A DNA stretch of 64,000 nt from contig JAIRNH010000062.1 in the NCBI GenBank assembly GCA_031258155.1, positions 1-64,000 on the forward strand, read 5' to 3'. The number at the start of each line of letters is the position of its first letter. Positions within the stretch are counted from its first letter, which is position 1. Below the pieces are notes generated by a model. The model did no database searches, was not told the DNA's origin, and saw nothing but the letters and a program-made list of their open reading frames with translations. The translations under genes and the position numbers were made by a program. Positions 54,560 through 63,438 of this stretch are shown one piece after another. The DNA comes from Helicobacteraceae bacterium. GTDB taxonomy: Bacteria > Campylobacterota > Campylobacteria > Campylobacterales > SZUA-545.

Positions 54560-55122
54560 TTTTTGAAAAGTTCAAGTCCGAACAATACAAGATATTTCTG
54601 CAAAACCAGAAACTCACCATAGCTCTTGTTGCGATGGTAATCGCCAATCTGATTTTAGGCGTTTATATTCTAGCTTTCGCCACAAATTCTAGAACGGTAT
54701 TTCTGCCGTCTTTTAACGCCACTCAGGAGTTCTGGGTGTCTGGACGCGAAGTGAGCGCAAGTTACCTTGAACAGATAGCGCGGTATATATCCGATGTGCT
54801 ATGGAACGTCCACCTTGACAACATTAAAAACGTCAAGCCCGCAATCTTACCTCTTGTGCCTAGCGATCGTAGAAACGAAGTCGATCGGGCGATAACGCAA
54901 CAACTGAGCTATATCAGCGATAACGCTATTACAAGGATGTTCCAACCCATAACTATTGATTACGGCGAAAGAAACGTGATATATATCAGAGGTCTCTTGA
55001 AGGAAATGACGGGCGATATTGTAGCCTTAAGCAAAACAACCACGCTACGTATCCAATATAAAATTGATAACGGACGCTTTTGGCTGCTCGGCGTTGCGGA
55101 AGTTGAAAGGAAGAATCAATGA
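54556..55122 (+). CDS. traE: TraE, F-type pilus assembly protein (VirB5/VirB8 place)
   Basis: A 188-residue inner-membrane protein: a short cytosolic start, one helix (LTIALVAMVIANLILGVYILAF) and a periplasmic NTF2-like domain (FWVSGREVSASYLEQIARYISDVLWNVHLDNIK; ITIDYGERNVIYIRGLL). This is the TraE layout, the F-type equivalent of VirB8. The start is GTG at 54556, overlapping the small upstream ORF (GTGA), and its end overlaps traK by 4 bases. Confidence 0.88.
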   Translation: MIFEKFKSEQYKIFLQNQKLTIALVAMVIANLILGVYILAFATNSRTVFLPSFNATQEFWVSGREVSASYLEQIARYISDVLWNVHLDNIKNVKPAILPLVPSDRRNEVDRAITQQLSYISDNAITRMFQPITIDYGERNVIYIRGLLKEMTGDIVALSKTTTLRIQYKIDNGRFWLLGVAEVERKNQ

Positions 55123-55970
55123 GAGATAACGCGCTTGCTCTTTTAACGGCGTTGATTAAGCGAACTATCGTTTGCGCGATTGTTTTCGCCGCGCCCTTAA
55201 TCGCCGCCGCCCCTCAGATTATTACCGATCCAGTCGGAACAATAACGCTGAAGCTCTCCCGCACCGACCAGAACGTTATCGAAATGCCTAATCCGATTAT
55301 CTCAAAGCACTACAGCCAAGAGAAGGATATACAAGTAGATACCATCGGTCATAGGGCGATTATCAAGTTTCTGCCGTCGGTTAGACAACAATACGAGGTC
55401 GTAAATAATCAACAAACCCCTGTAGGCGAACCAGAAATAAGCTACGCGAAGGTTAAACCAGCCGATCTTGTGTTAATTACATCCGATAACGCAATCTATA
55501 CCTTTAAGGTTATCCCGTCGGATACCGCGTTAAAGACTGTGATTATCCGATCGACTGCGGCAAACCTAAAAGAGGCTCTAGCCTACGAGACAGCCTCTCC
55601 TTACCAAGAGACGTTGGGGAAATTAGCAAAGGCTGTATTCCAAGCGCAAACGCCAAGTGGTTATAGAGTAGTAGAGAACGGAAGCAAGAAGTGGAGAATA
55701 GCCTCTAAAGACGCTAATATGACCATTACCTTGCTAAAAACATATAAAGGCGCGCTATACGATATACATCTCCTAAACGTCTATAACAGAGACAACACGG
55801 AAAGACGCTACGACGGACAACTGCTTTTCTCAATCGCTGAAAAGATTTCTCCAAAGAATCCCGCTAGAGCCGTTAGTTGGTATTACGGCAACTACGCTCA
55901 CGTAGCGCTCCCTAAAAGCTACGTTAAAGCGATTATTATCGTAGAGGGGGGCGGCAATAATGGCAAATAG
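55119..55970 (+). CDS. traK: TraK, secretin-like outer-membrane-core protein
   Basis: A 283-residue exported protein with a signal peptide (CAIVFAAPLIAAA). It has beta-rich periplasmic domains, as in TraK/VirB9: ITLKLSRTDQNVIEMPNPIISK near the start, and a C-terminal LLNVYNRDNTERRYDGQLLFS. TraK, TraB and TraV form the envelope-spanning core of F-type secretion. It overlaps traE by 4 bases and traB by 11. The order traE-traK-traB is as in F. Confidence 0.85.
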   Translation: MRDNALALLTALIKRTIVCAIVFAAPLIAAAPQIITDPVGTITLKLSRTDQNVIEMPNPIISKHYSQEKDIQVDTIGHRAIIKFLPSVRQQYEVVNNQQTPVGEPEISYAKVKPADLVLITSDNAIYTFKVIPSDTALKTVIIRSTAANLKEALAYETASPYQETLGKLAKAVFQAQTPSGYRVVENGSKKWRIASKDANMTITLLKTYKGALYDIHLLNVYNRDNTERRYDGQLLFSIAEKISPKNPARAVSWYYGNYAHVALPKSYVKAIIIVEGGGNNGK

Positions 55971-57282
55971 ACCGGATAACGCCTCATCTAATCAAACGCT
56001 GACCAAATGGATAATAATCGGAGCTGTAGCGCTATTTGCAATCTTGCTCCTTATGGTATGGGGAGGCGGTTCGCCGTCTGATAATCCCGATTACGGAGAC
56101 AAGTTTAGGATTATCAACGACGAGCAAGCCGCCAAGACAAGATGGGTTGGAGAAGCAAGCGAACAGATGCGGGGCGCTAACGAAGCGGTTAGCGCCGTCA
56201 GAAATCAGAATACCCAGATATTACAGCGTATGAACCAGCTTGAAAGCGAACTGAAACAGGCTCAAGCTGAGTTAAAAGCCGCTAAGGAACATAACTCGAC
56301 AATAACCGTCGTTCAGCGAGGAGGCGCGGCGTATCCTCCTATACCAAATCAACAACAACAAACGACGGGAACGGGAAGCTCGACAAGCTCATCCGCCTCA
56401 AATCCATTTTCTCAGCCCGCTCAACAACAACAAACCTCAAATAATCAACAACAATCTTCTACTTGGGCGGATAGGTTTATTTCCAGAAATATGGGGACGC
56501 AGACCGATCCAAACGGCGTGCCGCTTGTCAAAAGAGAAACAATAACCCGCTATCAAGTGATCAACGGCGCTCTTAAGAGCGAAAAAACTGGGGAGAAGAT
56601 TGACGAAAAAAAAAATAACGAAGCCGCAATAACCTTGCCTCCTATACCTGCGGGAACAATAATCCCCGTAGTTAGCATTACCGGAGTTGACGCGCCGACG
56701 ATGAGCGCGGCAAAGTCTCAGCCTCTCCCAATGTTATGGAGAGTTACCGATCTATCTATTATCCCTAACGCTCATAATCTTGATATTACAGGTTGCCATA
56801 TCTTAAGCGAAGCCGCAGGCGATCTGCCTAGCGAAAGAGTGCTTATTAGGACAAACACCTTAACCTGCACGAACTCTGAAGGTAAATTGTTAGAAGCTCC
56901 ATTAAGCGGTTACGCCGCTTCCGGTAAAGATTCCAAAAACGGAATTAGAGGCAGAGTGGTAAGCAAACAAGGGACATTATTAGCAAACGCTCTTATAGCG
57001 GGATTTTTGGACGGAGTAGCCGAGTCGTTTAGCGTCAAGGACCAAGTAACAATGACATCCGCAATTGGAACAACCACAACCTCTACCGCAAACGATAATG
57101 AGCTATTAGAAGCAGGAGCTTATAGAGGCGTATCCAACGCTATGAGCAGATTGGCTGACTTTTACCTTGACATGGCTGACCAAGTCTTTCCGATTATTGA
57201 ACTTGCCGGAGGAACGGAAGCCGACATTATTGTAACCGCCACTCAAGAGATGGCGCAATACAAACCGAAAGAGGATAAGTAA
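55960..57282 (+). CDS. traB: TraB, VirB10-like energy-transducing core protein
   Basis: A 440-residue protein: one inner-membrane helix (WIIIGAVALFAILLLMVWGGG), a coiled coil (NEAVSAVRNQNTQILQRMNQLESELKQAQAELKAAK) and a Gln/Asn/Ser-rich linker (residues about 125-170, where F has a Pro-rich one). The C-terminal VirB10/TrbI barrel domain follows: PPIPAGTIIPVVSITGVDAPTMS, LIRTNTLTC, RGRVVSKQGTLLANALIAGFLDG. It spans both membranes within the core complex. A pair of cysteines (GCHIL...LTC) may form a disulfide. Confidence 0.88.
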   Translation: MANRPDNASSNQTLTKWIIIGAVALFAILLLMVWGGGSPSDNPDYGDKFRIINDEQAAKTRWVGEASEQMRGANEAVSAVRNQNTQILQRMNQLESELKQAQAELKAAKEHNSTITVVQRGGAAYPPIPNQQQQTTGTGSSTSSSASNPFSQPAQQQQTSNNQQQSSTWADRFISRNMGTQTDPNGVPLVKRETITRYQVINGALKSEKTGEKIDEKKNNEAAITLPPIPAGTIIPVVSITGVDAPTMSAAKSQPLPMLWRVTDLSIIPNAHNLDITGCHILSEAAGDLPSERVLIRTNTLTCTNSEGKLLEAPLSGYAASGKDSKNGIRGRVVSKQGTLLANALIAGFLDGVAESFSVKDQVTMTSAIGTTTTSTANDNELLEAGAYRGVSNAMSRLADFYLDMADQVFPIIELAGGTEADIIVTATQEMAQYKPKEDK

Positions 57283-57284
57283 CA

Positions 57285-58409
57285 ATGGGAACAATCAGGA
57301 TTAACCTATCCGCGTTTGTTGTTGTCGCGGCGATTGGAGCCTTATTATCTGGTTGCGCCTCTCCTAAATACGAAGTCGTTAAAACCGATCGCTGGATTGT
57401 TAAAGATGGCTGGGTTGTAGGGGAGAAAGATAACAAGAGAGTTAAGGATACTAACGGCGTTACGGGACAATCAGCCGTTAAAGAGGAAAAGAGCGACGGA
57501 GCGAATAGCGACAATAACGGCAAATACTGCGATAACGCGCCAAAACAATCTGACAATCGCAATATCAAGCCGGATCGTTTTAATCGCCCGACTAGCCGCG
57601 ATCGCAACGATACCGCGCGCAACGCTACGCTTGCGCAATACAAAGGCAAACCAATTGAAGCCATAGAAGAAGCGTGGGTTAGATCGGTTCTACCAAACAC
57701 TCAAATTGAACTGATTAGACGCTCTCCCGCAGTAGGTTTCTATACGGCTTTTTTAAGCAACGGACAGGTTATATACGTCAATCCTTCACAAAGATTGCTA
57801 TTTTTTGGAGAGATTTACACCTCTGGAGGCGATAACCTCACAAACCTTTCCAAAGAGCGTTTTAGCGAGTTAAAATCAAGTAAAGCGGCGCTAGAAATAA
57901 ATGCCTCCGAGCTTGAACAACTAGGCTTTGGAGAAATAGGCGATAAAGAGGAAAGATACGTAGCGATGGTTACAAGCCCTCTATGCCCGTATTGCCACAG
58001 AGCGGACGAATATTTCTCAATCAACCAAATACCCGTTAAACGGATATTCCTTGTCGATCTGCAAAATCCAAACGACGAAGGCGTTAAGCGAACGGTAGAG
58101 TATCTGACTGCACCCGATAAAGAAGCAAGAGAAGCTCTGTTGGTTAAATGGAGAGCGCGAGAAGGATACGAAGCCTCAAAAAAAGCCGACGGATCGCTGG
58201 ATAAAGATACCCAAGAGGCTATTAAATCTCTTAACGCTATGAGAGAGTTTGCCGAAAGAAACGCCGTCGAGGGAACTCCCTATATCTATCTTGTCGATCG
58301 CGAAGCAAACAAGGTAGAGAGATTGATCGCGGGTTACGCCGAATCGATCGGCGAACAGATTAAAGCGTGGTATCTCTCAAACAACAATCAAACGGGAGAA
58401 AAGCGATGA
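57285..58409 (+). CDS. DsbC-like thioredoxin-fold lipoprotein of the transfer operon
   Basis: A 374-residue lipoprotein (lipobox LLSGC). Residues 25-110 are a charged, low-complexity linker. The C-terminal part is a DsbC/TrbB-like thiol-disulfide domain: AVGFYTAFLSNGQVIYVNPS (the DsbC dimer-type strand), the redox motif SPLCPYCHRADEYF, and a cis-Pro loop GTPYIYLVD. It should isomerise disulfides in exported transfer proteins. The next gene encodes the cysteine-rich TraV, its likely client. It lies 2 bases after traB and overlaps traV by 4. Confidence 0.85.
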   Translation: MGTIRINLSAFVVVAAIGALLSGCASPKYEVVKTDRWIVKDGWVVGEKDNKRVKDTNGVTGQSAVKEEKSDGANSDNNGKYCDNAPKQSDNRNIKPDRFNRPTSRDRNDTARNATLAQYKGKPIEAIEEAWVRSVLPNTQIELIRRSPAVGFYTAFLSNGQVIYVNPSQRLLFFGEIYTSGGDNLTNLSKERFSELKSSKAALEINASELEQLGFGEIGDKEERYVAMVTSPLCPYCHRADEYFSINQIPVKRIFLVDLQNPNDEGVKRTVEYLTAPDKEAREALLVKWRAREGYEASKKADGSLDKDTQEAIKSLNAMREFAERNAVEGTPYIYLVDREANKVERLIAGYAESIGEQIKAWYLSNNNQTGEKR

Positions 58410-59212
58410 GATTAAATCAGGCGATACTAGTAAGCGCATTAACCATATTAACTCCGATCCTATTATTGATCCTTAACGGCTGCTCTCTGCTCCCTTACGA
58501 TAGCGATTACTCCTGCGCTTACAGCGAAGGCTACGGAAAATGTTTGAGCGCCAGAGATAACTACGAACTATCTCAAATGAGCGAAAACGAGCGATCGCGT
58601 TATCTTGGGAAAGCAAACAGCGTCGAAACCTCCTCAAACTATAGCTATTGCGATCGGCTTAGAGAAAGTTGCGGTTGCCCGAATAACGAATGCTTTGATT
58701 TTGAAACTCTCCAAAGCCTGAATAGAAGCGGTTGCTTAACGCCAAGCGAAATAATCGCTTTGGAAAATCACGAAGCTCTGCTCTATATAGAGCGGTTATT
58801 GTTAGATCGAAGGGCGATTGAACATAGAACGCCTAGCGATAAGAGCGTAGCTAAAGGCGATAGCAACGCTAACGAAGACTTGATTAACGCAAACGGCAAA
58901 CAAGCTAAGGTCGTTATAGCCGATGCTGGGTTAGATTACGGCGATAGCGATAGCGTTAATAACAGACCCTTATCTCAATCTTGCGATTATCCAAACCTTA
59001 AAGACGGCGATACGATCAGAGTAGAGGTCTATAGGGCTTGGCTTAGAAAGATGCCTAACGCCGCCTATCCCGTCGATAACGGCTTTGAAGCAAAACGAGG
59101 CGATCAATACGCCGTTAAAGGCAGTAAATGCGGTTGGGTTGAATTGGATAACGGACGCTATATCCATCAGTCGATCGTGTCTGTTATTAACAAGGAGTTA
59201 AACAATGATTAA
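58406..59212 (+). CDS. traV: TraV-like outer-membrane lipoprotein with SH3-like C-terminus
   Basis: A 268-residue lipoprotein starting at the ATG overlapping the previous stop (ATGA). Lipobox LILNGC; then CSLLPYDSDYSCAYSEGYGKCLSARDNYELS, matching TraV (GCS....Y.C.....G.KC.S....Y). A cysteine-rich stretch (YCDRLRESCGCPNNECFDF) follows. The last 70 residues form an SH3-like domain (DTIRVEVYRAWLRKMP...YAVKGSKCGWVELDNGRYIHQSIVSV), an addition I do not know from F TraV and which might bind peptidoglycan. It anchors the TraK/TraB core in the outer membrane. Confidence 0.78.
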   Translation: MRLNQAILVSALTILTPILLLILNGCSLLPYDSDYSCAYSEGYGKCLSARDNYELSQMSENERSRYLGKANSVETSSNYSYCDRLRESCGCPNNECFDFETLQSLNRSGCLTPSEIIALENHEALLYIERLLLDRRAIEHRTPSDKSVAKGDSNANEDLINANGKQAKVVIADAGLDYGDSDSVNNRPLSQSCDYPNLKDGDTIRVEVYRAWLRKMPNAAYPVDNGFEAKRGDQYAVKGSKCGWVELDNGRYIHQSIVSVINKELNND

Positions 59213-59609
59213 ACGGCATTTAATCGCTATTCCAAAGGCTTTTACAATCATTACTTTCGCTTTCTTCTCCGCGCTTGCCTTTAATGGTTGCGCCTCTAAG
59301 ACGATCGTTGAAATAGACGAGCGCGATATAGGCGATACGCTCTTAAAGGTCGATCCAGAGTTTGCCGTAGATAATCAATCCTCCGCGTTAAGGGCAAACT
59401 ACGGAGCGGATACCCGCGTCCCTATGCGAACTCAACCCAAGTCGGCGGAGTTAATAATCGCCCCCCATACTACCAAAGACGGCGTATATCACGGATATTC
59501 GGCAGTGTGGATCGTAATCGAGGAAGGCGATTGGGCGTTAGGCAGATTCGATAACGGTAGCGTCCCAGCTAACGCTCGCGGCAGAGTCGTGATAACGCCG
59601 CTAAAGTAA
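59205..59609 (+). CDS. Second small lipoprotein of the transfer operon
   Basis: A 134-residue lipoprotein (hydrophobic segment TIITFAFFSALAFNGC with lipobox AFNGC). The mature domain has SSALRANYGADTRVPMRTQPKSAELIIAPHTTKDG and WIVIEEGDWALGR, like the C-terminal part of some TraV/TraP-region lipoproteins with an SH3-like fold. It may share the fold with the preceding protein's tail. It overlaps traV by 8 bases. No firm family name. Confidence 0.65.
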   Translation: MIKRHLIAIPKAFTIITFAFFSALAFNGCASKTIVEIDERDIGDTLLKVDPEFAVDNQSSALRANYGADTRVPMRTQPKSAELIIAPHTTKDGVYHGYSAVWIVIEEGDWALGRFDNGSVPANARGRVVITPLK

Positions 59610-59611
59610 CG

Positions 59612-59662
59612 ATGAACGAGGACAAAGCGATGATCGTTAAAGAAACAATGGCAAATCGATGA
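59612..59662 (+). CDS. Possible 16-residue leader ORF coupled to traC
   Basis: MNEDKAMIVKETMANR, ending in TGA within an ATGA overlap with the traC start. It probably sets translational coupling to traC, like the small ORF before traE. Confidence 0.3.
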   Translation: MNEDKAMIVKETMANR

Positions 59663-62508
59663 AGCTATTCTCCAAACATTCGGCGCAATCCGAAACTACG
59701 GCGCAAATAGAAGAAAGCCAGCTCGCCGAGATGAACGAAATGCTTGAAAGGAGCGATAAAAACGCTCCAAAGCAAGTCGTAACCTCTAATCTAACGCAAA
59801 AGGCTAAAGATAGAGCTTCTCTCCTAAAAGAAAAAGCAAAAGAACAAACTAGAATCATAAAAGATCGCCTTAAATCCACAGGCGATCAGATAAAAGGCTA
59901 CAACCTGCCTTTAAGATTAAAGCACGCCTATAAAAAGATAAAGATTAAATCTTTGCGCGCTCTTAAGGAGCAAAATACCTTTGACTCTCTTCCTTCGGAT
60001 CGATTGGTCTCTTTAACCGAAAAAGAGTGGAATAAACTATGGAAGCGCAATAGGATAGGCGACTATCTGCCCTATTGGGTGTTTGACGAGCAGACGGGAA
60101 TATATGTAAATAACGATAATAGCTACTCGATCTTATTTGAATGCGCTCCGCGCATAGCGATGGATGGCAAGACCGCCACAAGCTTTGCGGAGATAATCTC
60201 TAAATTACCGGATAATCTTATCTTGCAAATCGTTCTGGTAGGCGGCTCGAACAACTGCTGGCGCATTGAAAATTGGAGACAAACCCATCTTAAAAGAGCT
60301 ATGGAAAACGAACTACTATCAGCCGTTATCAACGATTTAGCTAAGTTTTTCGAGCAAAAACATAAGGAAAAAGCGACGGAGACAATGCTTGCGAAGCTAA
60401 AGTCGTTTAGGCTATTCATTTCGCTTAAGGCAGGCGATAAAAATTATAACGCCTTAATCGACTGCGCCTCCTCAACCAAAAGCATTCTCTCTACCAACGG
60501 CTTTGCTCCTGTTATCTGCCATCCCGAACGCTTAACGCCGGTTTTATACGAGGCTCTTAACGGCGACGTCGATCCAAGAGAGATACCCGAATATACCCCC
60601 GCAAAAGAGCTAAACAGGCAGCTTATCGGAGGAGAGAGCGAGTTCGCCTGCTTTGCGGATCACGTTAGGATAAGCTCTAAAGCCAACAGGCGATTAGACG
60701 GCAAAGCCAAAGGCAAGTATTGGCAAGCCTTGTCTCCGCAGACGCTTCCAGAAAGAGCGCATATTTTTGATTTCGGCGATAAGATCGGCGCTAAACTTTC
60801 AAATGCTATTAACGCCAATCAGTTTATAGACAGCTTTATTATCTCGGCTACCGTAGCCAAACAACCCTCGCTTAAAACCAAAGCCGTCAGGCGCAACCAC
60901 TCTACAAACCTTCAGCTTACCTTTTCGGACGCGCTCTTTAGACGACGCGCCAATATCAGAAAAGAAAGCGTGGATATATTAGACCGTATAGACGAAAGAA
61001 GAGAGCCGTTATACTCCTTCGACCTAGACGTTTTAGTCTCGGGCGACAGCTACGATCAGTTGCAGTCTAACGTCGCGTCGATTAAAAGCTATTGGCGCCA
61101 AGGCGGAAACGAACAGGCAATCAAGCTCGAAGCTATACCAGACGTCAATCAGCTTGCCTTTTTAGCGGCTCTGCCTATGGGCGCCAATAAAGAGTATATA
61201 GATACCTGCGGCAAGAGCTTTTCGTACTTTGCCAATCAGATAGCTCAATTCCTACCTCTCGAAGCCGACTATGGCGGCAACGGCGATAATCTAGCGTTTG
61301 CCACAAGGAGAGCCGCCCTGTGCCTTATCGATCTGTTTATCTCAAATAATAACTTCAACGCCTATATCGTTGCGGGCGCCGGCGCGGGCAAATCGATGTT
61401 GTTGCAATTTATAGCCGCGCTCTCATACGCCAGAGGCGATAGAGTGGTCGCAATAGATATAGGTCGCTCCCAAAAGCGCCTATGCGAGGAGCTTAAAGGT
61501 CAGTATTTAGAGGTCGATCCTCTAAATCCTATCAGCTTCAACCCTTTTAGCTCGATTAAAACAAGCGAAGAGCTAGTAGCCGAAATGGGCTATCTGGTCT
61601 ATTTCTGCTACGCCTTAGGCGCTAATCTAAACGAAGCCCAAGCCGAGAGCGAAAAGAAACTAATAGACAGTTATCTGCCCGCGGCTATAAGGGAGAGTTA
61701 TAACGAGAAAGGCGCTAGCGCCGAAGTAACGGACGTAAAAAATCTAATGGAAAAACAAGACGACCCCCGTTGCAAGGATTTCGCTCGTCAGATGAGTAGC
61801 TATTGCAGAGGCGGTCTGTATGAAAAGTTCTTTATGGGCGAAAGCAAGGCGAACTTTAACGACGATTTTATAGTCGTGGAGCTACAGCCCGTAGAGGATA
61901 GTCCGGAGATACGAGACCCTATTATTATGATAGCGCTATACCACCTAAACAAAAGCGCCTTCAAAAGCAAAAGCCTTGATCGCAAACGATTGGTAACAAT
62001 TATAGACGAAGCGCATAAGTTTCTCGGTAAAAACCCCAGAATGGACAATTTTATCGAGCAAGCCTATAGACGCTATCGCAAGGAGAACGGCTCTATCCTG
62101 ATCGCCACGCAATCCTTTAGCGACATCTACTCCGAAGCCAACGGGCTAAGCAGAGCGGGAGCGGCGATTACCTCTTGCTCCTCTTGGAACTTTTTTCTCC
62201 AACAGTCCGAATCGTCTAAAAATCTGTTGGTTAAGTCTGGGATATTCGGCTTGTCCTCTTACGAGGAACAGCTTATGCGTTCCGTAACCACTAAAAAAGA
62301 CGAATACAGCGAGATATTTATGACCACCCCCGATAACTTGAGGTTACCGATAAGGCTGATCGTTCCAAGAACTTTCTATTGGCTTACCACCTCCGATCCC
62401 GAAGACAAGAAGAAGCTACAAAGAACGATGGATCAGGAGAATGTAACGATCGCCAAAGCCATAGAGATCATAGTCGAGCGCGAGAAAGCCGCTAAGAGGA
62501 GATTATAA
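59659..62508 (+). CDS. traC: TraC, VirB4-family ATPase of the conjugation system
   Basis: A 949-residue cytosolic or membrane-associated ATPase that drives pilus assembly. A charged helical N-terminus of about 100 residues is followed by the TraC/VirB4 N-terminal domain (YWVFDEQTGIYVNNDNSYSILFECAPRIAMDG). The ATPase domain has Walker A NAYIVAGAGAGKSMLLQFI (about residue 575), VVAIDIGRSQKRLCEELKGQYLEVDP, Walker B LVTIIDEAHKFL and the sensor region GSILIATQSFSDIY. It is longer than F TraC (875) because of the N-terminal extension. Its ATG overlaps the small upstream ORF and its end abuts trbI. Confidence 0.92.
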   Translation: MKLFSKHSAQSETTAQIEESQLAEMNEMLERSDKNAPKQVVTSNLTQKAKDRASLLKEKAKEQTRIIKDRLKSTGDQIKGYNLPLRLKHAYKKIKIKSLRALKEQNTFDSLPSDRLVSLTEKEWNKLWKRNRIGDYLPYWVFDEQTGIYVNNDNSYSILFECAPRIAMDGKTATSFAEIISKLPDNLILQIVLVGGSNNCWRIENWRQTHLKRAMENELLSAVINDLAKFFEQKHKEKATETMLAKLKSFRLFISLKAGDKNYNALIDCASSTKSILSTNGFAPVICHPERLTPVLYEALNGDVDPREIPEYTPAKELNRQLIGGESEFACFADHVRISSKANRRLDGKAKGKYWQALSPQTLPERAHIFDFGDKIGAKLSNAINANQFIDSFIISATVAKQPSLKTKAVRRNHSTNLQLTFSDALFRRRANIRKESVDILDRIDERREPLYSFDLDVLVSGDSYDQLQSNVASIKSYWRQGGNEQAIKLEAIPDVNQLAFLAALPMGANKEYIDTCGKSFSYFANQIAQFLPLEADYGGNGDNLAFATRRAALCLIDLFISNNNFNAYIVAGAGAGKSMLLQFIAALSYARGDRVVAIDIGRSQKRLCEELKGQYLEVDPLNPISFNPFSSIKTSEELVAEMGYLVYFCYALGANLNEAQAESEKKLIDSYLPAAIRESYNEKGASAEVTDVKNLMEKQDDPRCKDFARQMSSYCRGGLYEKFFMGESKANFNDDFIVVELQPVEDSPEIRDPIIMIALYHLNKSAFKSKSLDRKRLVTIIDEAHKFLGKNPRMDNFIEQAYRRYRKENGSILIATQSFSDIYSEANGLSRAGAAITSCSSWNFFLQQSESSKNLLVKSGIFGLSSYEEQLMRSVTTKKDEYSEIFMTTPDNLRLPIRLIVPRTFYWLTTSDPEDKKKLQRTMDQENVTIAKAIEIIVEREKAAKRRL

Positions 62509-62918
62509 TGACCATATCGATTGACGAAAACAGAGTAAAGCGCGCGACGCTCTATATCGTATGGGCTCTTGTATGCGCGGCTCTGTTGTTCGCGGGGATA
62601 AAGTATCTTCCATCGATAATCCTGTCCAAAGCTCCAGCCTTCGCGATCATAAAAACAAGCGACTTAATCCAAGAGGAAAAAGAGCGTTTAATTAAAGACG
62701 GCTTTGTTCTCTACCAAAGCCAAACGGACGCGACGATAGAGCAAGCGGCTAAAGACTACTTTGAAAGGGTAAAAAGAATCGCCGCTTTAATCGCCAAAGA
62801 GGAAAATCTGATTATATTCGACGACGGAGCGGTTATAGGGGCGCCTGTTGAAAGCGTAGTCGATATTACGCCGTTTGTAAGACGAGAGCTTGAGAAAGCC
62901 AAAAACGCTACGCGTTAG
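62508..62918 (+). CDS. trbI: TrbI, F-type transfer inner-membrane protein
   Basis: A 136-residue protein with one membrane helix (ATLYIVWALVCAALLFAGIKYLP) and a periplasmic part: FAIIKTSDLIQEEKERLI..., YFERVKRIAALIAKEENLIIFDDGAVIGAPVESVVDITPFV. This matches F-type TrbI (VVYVNTQ.LI..... DAVVSG.VDYT), which affects pilus retraction and feeds into TraW-linked assembly. The order traC-trbI is as in F. The end overlaps the TraF peptidase by 29 bases. Confidence 0.85.
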   Translation: MTISIDENRVKRATLYIVWALVCAALLFAGIKYLPSIILSKAPAFAIIKTSDLIQEEKERLIKDGFVLYQSQTDATIEQAAKDYFERVKRIAALIAKEENLIIFDDGAVIGAPVESVVDITPFVRRELEKAKNATR

Positions 62919-63438
62919 GCTTATCTCTCTAGCCCTAGCTCTATCTATTGGAGTTACTCTTCTAGCCGCTATGCTGATCGCTAACGGCAAAGGGTATTAT
63001 ATAGCGATCAACGATAACTACTCCTTTCCTAACCGTATCTACCTAGCAAGAGAGATAACGCCCGACGAGAGAATATGTAGCGACGGACGGTTTAAGCGCG
63101 GCTCTCTTGTGATATTTAGGTTGGACGATCGCCTATCGGATACTCCTTACCAAGAGAAGCTAAAAAACCGCGATCTGTTCAAAGAAGTCGTCTGTTTAGA
63201 AGGCGATTACCTTCAAAAGGTCGAAAATCGGTTTATCTGTAATAACGAGGAAGTAGCCATTGCTCGACCCAATGATAGCGAGGGCAAGCCTTACGCCGTT
63301 AGCTTTGATTACGACGGCGTTATACCGGAGGGGCTGTTATTCGTAACCGCCCCTCATTATATGAGCTTTGATAGCCGCTACTTTGGGTTTGTAGAGGTTA
63401 AAGCCGTTAAAGGAGAGATATTATGGGCGATATATTAA
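62890..63438 (+). CDS. traF: TraF-type S26 signal peptidase for pilin processing
   Basis: A 182-residue membrane-anchored serine peptidase of family S26, as in RP4 TraF and R27 TrhF rather than the F-plasmid TraF. One N-terminal helix; catalytic Ser in NDNYSFPNRIYLARE (S.P.G.Y-like), catalytic Lys in FKEVVCLEGDYL, and the S26 box SFDSRYFGFVEV. It starts at TTG 62890. In RP4 this enzyme cuts and cyclises pilin, so a cyclic pilus is possible here. It overlaps traH by 16 bases. Confidence 0.85.
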   Translation: MRKPKTLRVRLISLALALSIGVTLLAAMLIANGKGYYIAINDNYSFPNRIYLAREITPDERICSDGRFKRGSLVIFRLDDRLSDTPYQEKLKNRDLFKEVVCLEGDYLQKVENRFICNNEEVAIARPNDSEGKPYAVSFDYDGVIPEGLLFVTAPHYMSFDSRYFGFVEVKAVKGEILWAIY

